From Pseudomonadota bacterium (GTDB lineage Bacteria > Pseudomonadota > Gammaproteobacteria > Burkholderiales > Rhodocyclaceae), in NCBI GenBank assembly GCA_023459095.1, contig JAEWVQ010000079.1, positions 1-13,302 on the forward strand: DNA of 13,302 bases, written 5' to 3'. The notes beneath the pieces were generated by a model. The model was not told the DNA's origin. It did no database searches and worked only from the letters and a program-made list of their open reading frames with translations. The translations under genes were made by a program, and so were the position numbers. This document shows positions 6,243 through 13,302 of the stretch, piece after piece; within the stretch, counting starts at the first letter, position 1, and each line of letters opens with the position of its first letter.

Positions 6243-9200
6243 ATGGGCGAGCAACGCCGAATCGACATGCTGCTCGAGCAGGCTTGGCGGGCATTTGCGG
6301 AGGGCGACCGGCAGGCAGCGCTGAGTCTTGCAGAGCAGGCCTGCGCATCGGAACCTGCTGAGCCCCACGCTGCTGCAGCCCTGGGTTACTTCCTGCTGGA
6401 TAGCAATCGACTCGATGCCGCCGCCGCAGTGCTGCACCCTGCCTGCGCTCGCGCTCCACACTACCCTCCCTTGCACTGGTATAGCGGGTTGCTGGCCCTG
6501 CGCCACGGACAAACCCGCGCGGCCAGCGAGGCCCTGCGCCGAGCCTGCCAGCTGGATCCACAGCTGCATGAAGCAGCCTTCGCGCTGGCCTGGGTGCTCC
6601 ACGACCTGGGACAACTGCCGGAGGCCACTATTTGGGCACGGCTTGCCCTGGCTGCGGAACGCTCCCCGACCCGGCTGTTGCAATTTGGCTGGTTGCAGCA
6701 ATGTCAGGGACTGTACGCCGAAGCCAGCGCCACCTTCAGTGAGGCCATGCAGGCCTTGGCCGCCAATGCCCCGGAGCAAGTACAGCTGCACCTTCATCTG
6801 GCTCAATGCCAAGATGCGCTGAATAAATCGGAGGCAGCGCAAAGCACACTGGAGGACGGGCTCGCGTGCTTTCCCGGACACCCGGAGCTGCTGCTCGAAC
6901 TGGCCAAACTCACATGGAAGCGGGGGCACCGGGACTCGGCCATCGACATCGCGACCCGAATCACCCAAAGCCACCCCGACCATGTCGCCGGATGGCACCT
7001 GCTGGGCGTCTTCCACCAGGAGTCCGGTGATTTGCACGCTGCCGATCGGGCGTTCAACGAAGTGCAGCAGCGGGACATGAGCGTCACCGATGCCCTGGTG
7101 CGCCGCGCAAGCCTGCAACTGGACTGGGGCAGGCCTGTGGACGCCGACTGGCTGCTGGAGCAGGTACTGCGCCAGCAGCCGACGTGCGACCCCGCCCAAG
7201 CCCTGCGGGTCCGGGCACTGATCGATCTTGAACGGCATGCGGAAGCCCGTCGTTTGCTGCTGCGACAGCTGCGTGCGGACCCCGCTCGCAGCGACCCCTG
7301 GCGCCTGTTGGCCGTGGTGCACACCCGCCAGGGACGGCATTCAAAGGCCCGAGTTGCGCTGGAGCGCGCGCTCCGGCTCGACCCCTCGAACATCGAAGCC
7401 CTGCGCACCCTGGGCTGGACCGCCCACGAACAAGGCGACCGGCCGGCCGCCATGGACGCCGTCCTCCGCCTGCTCGCGCTGCGCCCGGGGGAGTCCGCCG
7501 CGCAGACCCAGGCCGCCTTCATCCTGGCCGCCGCGGGCGAGCTCGCGGCTGCGTCCCGGCACGCCGAAGGCGCGGTCGTTGCCGAACCCCGGAACGCTGA
7601 GGCTTGGCGTGCCTTGTCGCAGGTGCGCTACCAGCAAAGACGGCTCTCGGAGGCCGAGGACGCCATCGACGCGGCACTGGAACTGGCCCCCACGCGCATC
7701 GACAGCCTGCGTCAGCTAGGCTGGATTTTTGTTGCCGACCATCGCCTGGGTCATGCCGAACTCGCCTTCCTGCGCGCTTGCGAACTGGCACCGGAAAACC
7801 CGGTTGCCTTGCTGGAGCTTGCCGAGACCCGGCTGCGCGCGGGACGGTTCGAAGAAGGCCTCAACACCATCGATGCCTTGCACACCCTGCGCCCGGAGTG
7901 GCCCAGCGCCCTGATGCTGGAAGCCCGGCTGCTGGCGGAAGGACTCCACGCCTGCGCCCCCCCTCGCTGGCGGGACCGCGTTCTGGCCAGATGCCGGCAA
8001 CTGCTCGATGAGAGCGCCCCCATATTGCTGCGGCTACTCGGGCTGGGGGTGAGCGAGGCGCGCGCACTGTGCGCCCTGCTGCCGTGGCCGGTGTGGAAGA
8101 CCGCCTGCCAGCGGGCGCTGGCCGAGGCCGTCGCCCGCCACGGCCATGCTTGCTTGACCCGGGTTGCGCGCATCAGCGCTGCCGAATTTCCCAACGAGCC
8201 CTGGTTTTCGTTTGCCCGCCTCTATGCCAATTCCTTGGATGCAACGGCGACCCCGGAAGAACTGGCATTCCAGGCACGCCGGGCTTTCCGGCAGCTCAAG
8301 CTTGAGGCGGGCCTGTCAAAACACTGGGGAGCCAAGCCGCTGCGGCGAAGCGCTGCCCGGCTGCGCATCGCCTACATCGCCAGCCAGCGGCATGAACGCC
8401 TGCTCGTCCCGGTCCTGGCCAGCCACGACCCGACCCAGGTAGAAGTGTTCGTCTACAGCACCCTGCCCTTGCCCGGATTACCCGCCCATGTTCACCAACA
8501 TGCGCTGCAGCCGGAAGTGCTGGCGGACGCCTGTGCCGCAAACCAGGTGGATGTCGTCATTGATGCTGGCGGCCTGCATCCATTCGAGGGGCAGGATCCG
8601 CTGCTCACCCTGTACGCCAGACGCCTTGCCCCGCTGCAGATTGGCTGGCTGGGTTGCTGGGGCACGTCCGGAGGGCTGTTCGATGTGCTACTCAGCGATT
8701 CGGCAGCCCTCCCCCCGGAGCATCGACACCGCTACGAAGAAGCGGTGTGGTGGCTGGAGGGCGGGCAGTGGAGCTGGTCGCCTCCGGAGCACGCCCCCAC
8801 CCCGCAGCCGCCACCTTCGCTGAGCAGCGGCAGGATCACCTTCGGCGTGACGGCCCGCGGCCTTCGCCTCAACGCCTGCACCCTCGACGCCTTTGCCCGC
8901 ACTGTGGCGGCGGTGCCGGCGTCGCGCATCCGCTTCATCGGTCTGGTGGTCGATGACTGGCCTCAGCGCAGGGAAATCCTTGGCTTCATGGCCGCCCACG
9001 GCGTGGCTGCCGAGCGCGTCGAGTTCGATCCCCCCAGAAGCTACGAAGGCTTGCTTGGCTGGCTGCAGCAGGTTGATCTGGTGCTCGACAGCTTCCCCGG
9101 CAACGGCGGCCTGAGCACCCTGGATGTGTTGTGGATGGGCGTCCCGGTGGTGTCTCGCGCCGGCGACTGGGCCGGTGCGCGCCAAGGGCTGTCCATCCTC

Positions 9201-11435
9201 TCCGCCCTGGGGCTGGATGCCTGGGTCGCGGAAAACGCCGACGGTTTCGTCAGGATTGCCGTGCAACTGGCGAATGATGCGACCGCATTGACCACCCACC
9301 GCCTGGGGCTGCGCCAGCGCATGCGCGACTCGTCGCTGACGGATAGCCGACGCCTGGCGCGGCAGATTGAAGCACGCTGCCTCGACTGGCTCAGCAAGCA
9401 TGCCGAATCCCAGCCTTCCCTCGACCCTAAACAGTGGGTGCGCGAACACGCCCGCCGCAAGCTCGAAACCTGGCTGGAGAAGCACGCACCGCTTCAGTTT
9501 CCGGCGCCGGCCTCCGGGGCCACGCCGGATCTCTCGGTGATCATCGTGCTGTACAAGCAGGCGGGCCTCAGTCTGCGCACGCTGCAAGCCCTGGCCGATC
9601 AACGCGGCGCCGACTTTGAAACGATCATCGTAGACAACGCCTCCGGCGAGGAAACCGATCAATTGCTGGATCGCGTGCACGGCGCACGCATCATCCGCAA
9701 CAGCGAAAACCATGGCTTCCTGCTGGCGGCGAATCAGGGAGCAGCCCTCGCCCGCGGCCGTCATCTGCTTTTCCTGAACAACGACGCCATGGTGCAAGCG
9801 GGCGCATTGGCGCAGACGATCACGCGACTGGACCAGGACCCCTCCATTGGCGCCCTGGGGGGGCGCATCGTACTCATGTCCGGCGGCCTTCAGGAAGCCG
9901 GCAACGCCCTTTTCCGCGATGGCTCCGCCCTGGGCATCGGTCGTGGCGAAGCCCCCTGGTCACCCGCCGCCATGGCCGGCCGCGACACCGATTACTGCTC
10001 CGGCGTGTATCTGGCAGTCCCAGCCCCCCTGTGGCGCATGCTGGACGGTTTCGACCCGGACTACGCACCTGCGTACTACGAAGACGCCGACTTTTGCGTA
10101 CGCGTATGGCAAGCCGGCTTCCGCGTCGTCTACGACCCGGAGGTACTGGTGGAGCATCTGGAATGGGGCAGCGCCGGCAACGGCGAGGCGGAGCAGCGGA
10201 TGCGCGACAACCGCCGCCGCTTTGTGGAGAAACAACGCCGCTGGCTGGCGCAGCAGCCATCCCCCCGCCCCGTGCCTCTGGATGGTGACCGCTGGCAATC
10301 TCCCGCCGACTTTCCGCGCAAGCCTCGCGTCCTCATGCTGGAGAACGAAGTGCCGCACATGGCCCGTGGTGGCGGCCTGCCCCGGGCACGCCTGGTCCTG
10401 CACGCGCTGGAAGGCTGGCCGGTGACTTTGTACCCCCTGTGGAGATTCGAGGACGATTGGGAGGCGGTGTACGCCTCCCTCCCGCATAGCACCGAGGTCA
10501 TGCTCGGCCCCGGCTTCGGCATGGCCGGCCTGGAACGCTTTCTCGAACGGCGGCGTGGCGTCTACGATGTGCTCTGGGTCAGCCGCCCCCCCAATCTGAA
10601 GGCGCTGCAGCCCCTGCGGGAACGGCGTCCGGACCTCTTCGAAGGACTGCGCATCATCTATGACTCGGAGGCCTTGTTCGCCTTGCGGGAGATCGGTGAA
10701 GCCGCAGCAAGGGGAAGGCCCATGACGCCCGAGCAGGCTGGCGCGCGGCTGCAAGCCGAACTGGCGCAGGCCCAAGGCGCCTATCGCAGCGTCGTCGTCT
10801 CCGAGATCGACGCTGCACACTTCCGCGCGGCGGGTCATGAGGTCGTGACGCTCAGTCACGCCATGACCACTCGACGGGATGTCCCTGACGTTACCCTGCG
10901 CCAGGGGCTGCTTTTCGTCGGAGCCCTGCACCCGGACACGCCCAACGAGGACGGCTTGCTTTGGTTTGTGGAAGACGTATTGCCCCGGCTGCGCGCGCTG
11001 CTACCCGCGTTGCCGCTCTTGCGCGTGGTCGGGGAATGCCGCTCCAGCCGCGTCGCGGCACTCGCCGGACCGCACCTGCAGATACTGGGCGCCCAGACCG
11101 ATCTGGCCCCCCACTATGATCAGGCCCGGGTGTTCATCGCCCCCGCCCGCTTTGCCGGCGGCGTACCGCTGAAAGTGATTGAGGCAGCCGCGCATGGCAT
11201 CCCCGTGGTGGCCTCATCCCTGTTGGTGGACCAGCTCGCCTGGGCGCATGGCGAGGACATCCGCGGCGCAGCCGATGCCACCGCCTTCGCTCAGCAAGTC
11301 GCCCGGCTGTTGCGGGACGACGTCACCTGGCGATTGCAGCAGCAGGCTGCGTGGGCCACCTGCCAGGCCCGTTATGCCCCGGAACATTTCACGAGCGCTG
11401 TTCGCCGACTGGTGCGTAGCGCGGCCGAAACCTGA
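6243..11435 (+). CDS. Giant TPR - GT41 (OGT/SPINDLY-like) - GT2 - GT4 multidomain glycosyltransferase
   Basis: This 1730-residue chain has no signal peptide or membrane segment, so it is cytoplasmic. Residues 7-553 are 16 TPR units. A degenerate helical region leads to an OGT/SPINDLY-like GT41 module at about 660-1055: L-R-I-A-Y-I-A-S at 707, P-L-Q-I-G-W-L-G from 797, and D-L-V-L-D-S-F-P-G-N-G-G at 945-956, then V-L-W-M-G-V-P-V-V. A GT2 module spans about 1094-1320: L-S-V-I-I-V-L-Y from 1097, F-L-N-N-D at 1177-1181 (metal/donor Asp), and Y-Y-E-D-A-D at 1278-1283 (general base region). A GT-B module (Glyco_trans_1_4 type) spans about 1358-1726, with V-G-A-L-H-P-D from 1559 and G-G-V-P-L-K-V-I-E at 1639-1647. 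GT41 enzymes with TPRs glycosylate proteins, including bacterial flagellins and adhesins; the TPRs bind the acceptor. GT2 and GT4 parts could extend the sugar chain. Some usual GT41 residues seem missing (see findings). The start is two bases after the upstream stop; an alternative ATG lies at 6267. Donors and acceptor are unknown. Confidence 0.88.
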   Translation: MGEQRRIDMLLEQAWRAFAEGDRQAALSLAEQACASEPAEPHAAAALGYFLLDSNRLDAAAAVLHPACARAPHYPPLHWYSGLLALRHGQTRAASEALRRACQLDPQLHEAAFALAWVLHDLGQLPEATIWARLALAAERSPTRLLQFGWLQQCQGLYAEASATFSEAMQALAANAPEQVQLHLHLAQCQDALNKSEAAQSTLEDGLACFPGHPELLLELAKLTWKRGHRDSAIDIATRITQSHPDHVAGWHLLGVFHQESGDLHAADRAFNEVQQRDMSVTDALVRRASLQLDWGRPVDADWLLEQVLRQQPTCDPAQALRVRALIDLERHAEARRLLLRQLRADPARSDPWRLLAVVHTRQGRHSKARVALERALRLDPSNIEALRTLGWTAHEQGDRPAAMDAVLRLLALRPGESAAQTQAAFILAAAGELAAASRHAEGAVVAEPRNAEAWRALSQVRYQQRRLSEAEDAIDAALELAPTRIDSLRQLGWIFVADHRLGHAELAFLRACELAPENPVALLELAETRLRAGRFEEGLNTIDALHTLRPEWPSALMLEARLLAEGLHACAPPRWRDRVLARCRQLLDESAPILLRLLGLGVSEARALCALLPWPVWKTACQRALAEAVARHGHACLTRVARISAAEFPNEPWFSFARLYANSLDATATPEELAFQARRAFRQLKLEAGLSKHWGAKPLRRSAARLRIAYIASQRHERLLVPVLASHDPTQVEVFVYSTLPLPGLPAHVHQHALQPEVLADACAANQVDVVIDAGGLHPFEGQDPLLTLYARRLAPLQIGWLGCWGTSGGLFDVLLSDSAALPPEHRHRYEEAVWWLEGGQWSWSPPEHAPTPQPPPSLSSGRITFGVTARGLRLNACTLDAFARTVAAVPASRIRFIGLVVDDWPQRREILGFMAAHGVAAERVEFDPPRSYEGLLGWLQQVDLVLDSFPGNGGLSTLDVLWMGVPVVSRAGDWAGARQGLSILSALGLDAWVAENADGFVRIAVQLANDATALTTHRLGLRQRMRDSSLTDSRRLARQIEARCLDWLSKHAESQPSLDPKQWVREHARRKLETWLEKHAPLQFPAPASGATPDLSVIIVLYKQAGLSLRTLQALADQRGADFETIIVDNASGEETDQLLDRVHGARIIRNSENHGFLLAANQGAALARGRHLLFLNNDAMVQAGALAQTITRLDQDPSIGALGGRIVLMSGGLQEAGNALFRDGSALGIGRGEAPWSPAAMAGRDTDYCSGVYLAVPAPLWRMLDGFDPDYAPAYYEDADFCVRVWQAGFRVVYDPEVLVEHLEWGSAGNGEAEQRMRDNRRRFVEKQRRWLAQQPSPRPVPLDGDRWQSPADFPRKPRVLMLENEVPHMARGGGLPRARLVLHALEGWPVTLYPLWRFEDDWEAVYASLPHSTEVMLGPGFGMAGLERFLERRRGVYDVLWVSRPPNLKALQPLRERRPDLFEGLRIIYDSEALFALREIGEAAARGRPMTPEQAGARLQAELAQAQGAYRSVVVSEIDAAHFRAAGHEVVTLSHAMTTRRDVPDVTLRQGLLFVGALHPDTPNEDGLLWFVEDVLPRLRALLPALPLLRVVGECRSSRVAALAGPHLQILGAQTDLAPHYDQARVFIAPARFAGGVPLKVIEAAAHGIPVVASSLLVDQLAWAHGEDIRGAADATAFAQQVARLLRDDVTWRLQQQAAWATCQARYAPEHFTSAVRRLVRSAAET
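6261..7901 (+). repeat. Array of 16 tetratricopeptide repeats within the giant glycosyltransferase
   Basis: By hand, residues 7-553 divide into 16 consecutive units. All units from 2 to 16 are 34 residues except units 5 (36) and 6 (35). The TPR pattern recurs: small or hydrophobic residues at positions 4, 7 and 8 (for example W-R-L-L, A-L-x-x-L-G-W), Gly at about 15, Ala at 20, and a D/E/A-P-x-x turn at the end. The most canonical are units 11, 12, 14 and 15. The register stays unbroken to residue 553, so this is a long superhelix and not scattered repeats. Such arrays in GT41 enzymes bind extended acceptor polypeptides. The repeats are diverged at DNA level and are not a nucleotide tandem repeat. 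Confidence 0.85.
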
Positions 11436-11442
11436 GTTCCCC

Positions 11443-12282
11443 ATGCAACAGCACCCCCTGGACCAGGAAGCCGCCCGCCAGTTCAAGCACTGGATGGCAC
11501 TTGGCCAGCCCGAGCAGGCCGAAGCGGCCCTGTGGCAACTGCTGGCCCAGGAACCGAACCTGCCATCGGCTCATCAGGCCTTGGCCCGCCTGCGCTGGCC
11601 GGGGCCGGATTACCACGAATGGCTGAGCTGGTTCCACCGCCGGCTGCAGCCTGCCCTCTATGTGGAAATCGGCGTGGAAAGCGGCGCTTCGCTCGCCTTG
11701 GCACAGCCGGCAAGCCAGGTCATCGCCATCGACCCGGCGCCACTGGGCAACCCCCTGCAGGCCTGTGCCGCGCCTGCCCAGCTGTTTCGCCAGACCAGCG
11801 TCTCGTTCTTTGCTGCCGTTCCGGTCGGCTGTGGTCTCGAAAGAGGGTTCGATCTGGCCTTCGTAGACGGGGACCATCGTTTCGAGAGCGTGCTGGAAGA
11901 CTTCATCGCACTCGAGCGCCACGCGGCACCGGGGGCTGTCGTCCTGCTGCACGACACCCTGCCCTTGACGGCGTCCACCTCGGGCAGCGTGCGCAACACC
12001 GGTTTTTATAGCGGCGACACCTGGAAAGTGGTGCCTTGCCTGCGTGCCCTGCGCCCTGAGCTGCACATGGTCACGCTGCCCGCCGCCCCAACCGGGCTGA
12101 CGATCATCACCGGCCTGAACCCCCGATCCAGCGTGCTGCAGCAACGCCTGCCCCTCATCCGCCAGGTCTATGGGCGGCTACCCGCCACCCGCGCGGTGGA
12201 AACCCCCGACCGTCTGATGTTGCTGGGCCGCAACGATTGGAGCTGGATGGCCGACTGGCTCAGCCAGGCCGGCGTGCGATAG
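11443..12282 (+). CDS. Class I SAM-dependent methyltransferase (Methyltransf_24-like) with TPR-like N-terminus
   Basis: ATG 11443 lies seven bases after the stop of the giant glycosyltransferase and gives 279 residues; the same frame is open further upstream only as a shadow of that gene. Residues about 10-52 form a helical pair reading like a single TPR (A-L-G-Q-P-E-Q-A-E-A-A-L, then Q-E-P-N-L-P-S-A-H-Q). The methyltransferase core follows: motif I V-E-I-G-V-E-S-G-A-S at 74-83, Asp97 at the end of strand 2 (I-A-I-D-P-A-P), and D-L-A-F-V-D-G-D-H-R-F at 137-147. The L-L-H-D-T segment at 168-172 has the His-Asp typical of Methyltransf_24 proteins, common in rhamnosyl and glycan loci. Tight spacing implies co-translation with the glycosyltransferase, so a sugar or glycan O-methyl transfer is the best guess. 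The substrate is not readable from sequence. Confidence 0.85.
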   Translation: MQQHPLDQEAARQFKHWMALGQPEQAEAALWQLLAQEPNLPSAHQALARLRWPGPDYHEWLSWFHRRLQPALYVEIGVESGASLALAQPASQVIAIDPAPLGNPLQACAAPAQLFRQTSVSFFAAVPVGCGLERGFDLAFVDGDHRFESVLEDFIALERHAAPGAVVLLHDTLPLTASTSGSVRNTGFYSGDTWKVVPCLRALRPELHMVTLPAAPTGLTIITGLNPRSSVLQQRLPLIRQVYGRLPATRAVETPDRLMLLGRNDWSWMADWLSQAGVR

Positions 12283-13198
12283 CACAGGCAAAGTTGTGTT
12301 GCAGCTGCCCGCTCCGGTACAGCTCGTCCTCGGCGGCCATGACACTGTGCAGATAGGGGGCTGCCTCGTCCCCAACGAAATTCTGTGCCGTGTGCGCCAG
12401 CAGCAGATGCAGGATGGCCCCGCCGTAAGGGCGAACCTGCACATCGACAAAGTAATTCCCGAGCAAGGACAGCAATTCCGCTGAACGCACCGCCTCGGAA
12501 GGATCCACCGCCATCACTTCAGCGACGCTGGGGGCACGAAAGCAGCTACGGAACTCCCCTCGACGCGTGCTCATCATGTGCGTAGGAAGCAGTCCGGCGA
12601 TCCGGTTGATATGACGTAGCTGTGCATCCGGCCACTGGAAACGGTTGGGCCCCACATACTCGTCGAGAAACAGGAATCCTCCGGGCCGCAGCAATTCCCC
12701 AACCCGTTGGTAGAGGCACTCCAGTTCGGCGCAGTGGTGAACACTGGAGACGCCCAGCACGGCATCAAAGGCAGCCGGCTGGAAGGCGCCGTCCCCAAGC
12801 GGGAGGCCATTCATGTCGGCCTGAAAATAGCCGATCCCGTCCAGACCGGCAGCCTCCGCGCGGGCCACCTCCAGCACCTTGGCTGACAGATCGATGGCAA
12901 TGACCTCGCGCGCCCAGCCCTGTTGCATGACCTCCCGCTCCACCTGGCCGGCGCCGCAACCGAGCACCAGCACACGCGCCAGTGGAAGAGCCCGCCCCTC
13001 CCCGGCGACCTGGAAGAACCACGCCAGCGGCGACAGTGCGGCATCGCCCGTGACCTTGCGGTTGATGGCGGCCCGCACCTCATCCAGATGCGTCCAATGC
13101 CAACCGCCAGCACCCCAGTCTTCCGGCACCCCCCAGGCCTGATCCAGCTGTTGGGCCAGGGTGTCGTCGATATCGCCCAGCGAGTGAATATGTTGCAT
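12260..13198 (-). CDS. Class I SAM-dependent methyltransferase, minus strand
   Basis: This protein has 312 residues counted from the ATG at 13198. Motif I is V-L-V-L-G-C-G-A-G at 76-84, with the ribose-binding Asp103 in A-I-D-L-S, the adenine-side Asp128 in F-Q-A-D-M-N, and a post-motif helix and strand ending L-L-R-P-G-G-F-L-F-L-D-E-Y (169-181). This is a Methyltransf_11/25-type fold. It is probably a small-molecule or sugar methyltransferase, with an N-terminal extension of about 70 residues rich in Trp and His. A GTG at 13255 would add 19 residues, but those codons have about 50% GC at third positions against about 75-80% just downstream, so ATG is preferred; neither start has a strong Shine-Dalgarno. 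It converges with the plus-strand methyltransferase and overlaps its 3' end by 23 bases. Upstream, open frames run to the window edge on the minus strand, so it may belong to another operon entering from the right. Confidence 0.82.
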   Translation of the reverse strand: MQHIHSLGDIDDTLAQQLDQAWGVPEDWGAGGWHWTHLDEVRAAINRKVTGDAALSPLAWFFQVAGEGRALPLARVLVLGCGAGQVEREVMQQGWAREVIAIDLSAKVLEVARAEAAGLDGIGYFQADMNGLPLGDGAFQPAAFDAVLGVSSVHHCAELECLYQRVGELLRPGGFLFLDEYVGPNRFQWPDAQLRHINRIAGLLPTHMMSTRRGEFRSCFRAPSVAEVMAVDPSEAVRSAELLSLLGNYFVDVQVRPYGGAILHLLLAHTAQNFVGDEAAPYLHSVMAAEDELYRSGQLQHNFACAIARRPG

Positions 13199-13302
13199 GG
13201 CTTCCGTGCGGAGATTGAGTAAGGGAGAAGAAGGAAAGCAGGCCGACTCACTCACGGGGTTTGCTGTGTCCCGTCAGACGCGTCAGCTTTTGGCCATCCT
13301 CC

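Noticed and set aside
6225..7340. Long minus-strand open frame opposite the TPR array
   Set aside because: The plus frame has 16 regular TPR units here; the antisense translation has no recognisable fold and reflects third-position GC bias.
8688..9797. Long minus-strand open frame opposite the GT41/GT2 region
   Set aside because: It is antisense to conserved GT41 and GT2 motifs and has no domain signature of its own.

Overview
The window comes from a GC-rich Gram-negative bacterium, most likely a beta- or gammaproteobacterium. It encodes outer-membrane and periplasmic export-type proteins, Shine-Dalgarno-led genes and nucleotide-sugar/glycosyltransferase genes. By eye the large glycosyltransferase gene is about two-thirds GC. 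The DNA just upstream of and at the start of gmd is clearly more AT-rich. No RNA gene, insertion sequence, CRISPR array or attachment site was found. The species cannot be named from this sequence.

Layout. (1) 1-378: the 3' end of a gene resembling WcbI-type polysaccharide-biosynthesis acetyltransferases, closed by a good intrinsic terminator. (2) 693-1739: GDP-mannose 4,6-dehydratase (gmd), a nucleotide-sugar enzyme, with non-coding DNA on both sides. (3) 2063-4337: a two-gene unit of a TPR plus outer-membrane beta-barrel protein (TTG start, strong Shine-Dalgarno) and an exported FecR-domain protein with a low-complexity tail. (4) 4383-12282: a compact same-strand run of a GT-B glycosyltransferase, a SAM methyltransferase, a 1730-residue protein joining 16 TPRs to an OGT/SPINDLY-like GT41 module, a GT2 module and a GT-B (GT4-like) module, and a second SAM methyltransferase. 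(5) 12260-13198 on the minus strand: a third SAM methyltransferase, convergent with and overlapping the previous gene by 23 bases.

Taken together this is a glycan-biosynthesis or protein-glycosylation island. Gmd supplies GDP-4-keto-6-deoxy-mannose, the glycosyltransferases would assemble the glycan, and the methyltransferases and the WcbI-like enzyme could decorate it. The multi-domain TPR-GT41-GT2-GT4 protein is the most striking item. Its architecture suggests a protein-directed, possibly flagellin- or adhesin-directed, glycosyltransferase that carries several sugar-transfer steps in one chain. The TPR/barrel and FecR pair between the sugar genes looks like a surface or secretion module; its link to the glycan genes is inferred only from position.
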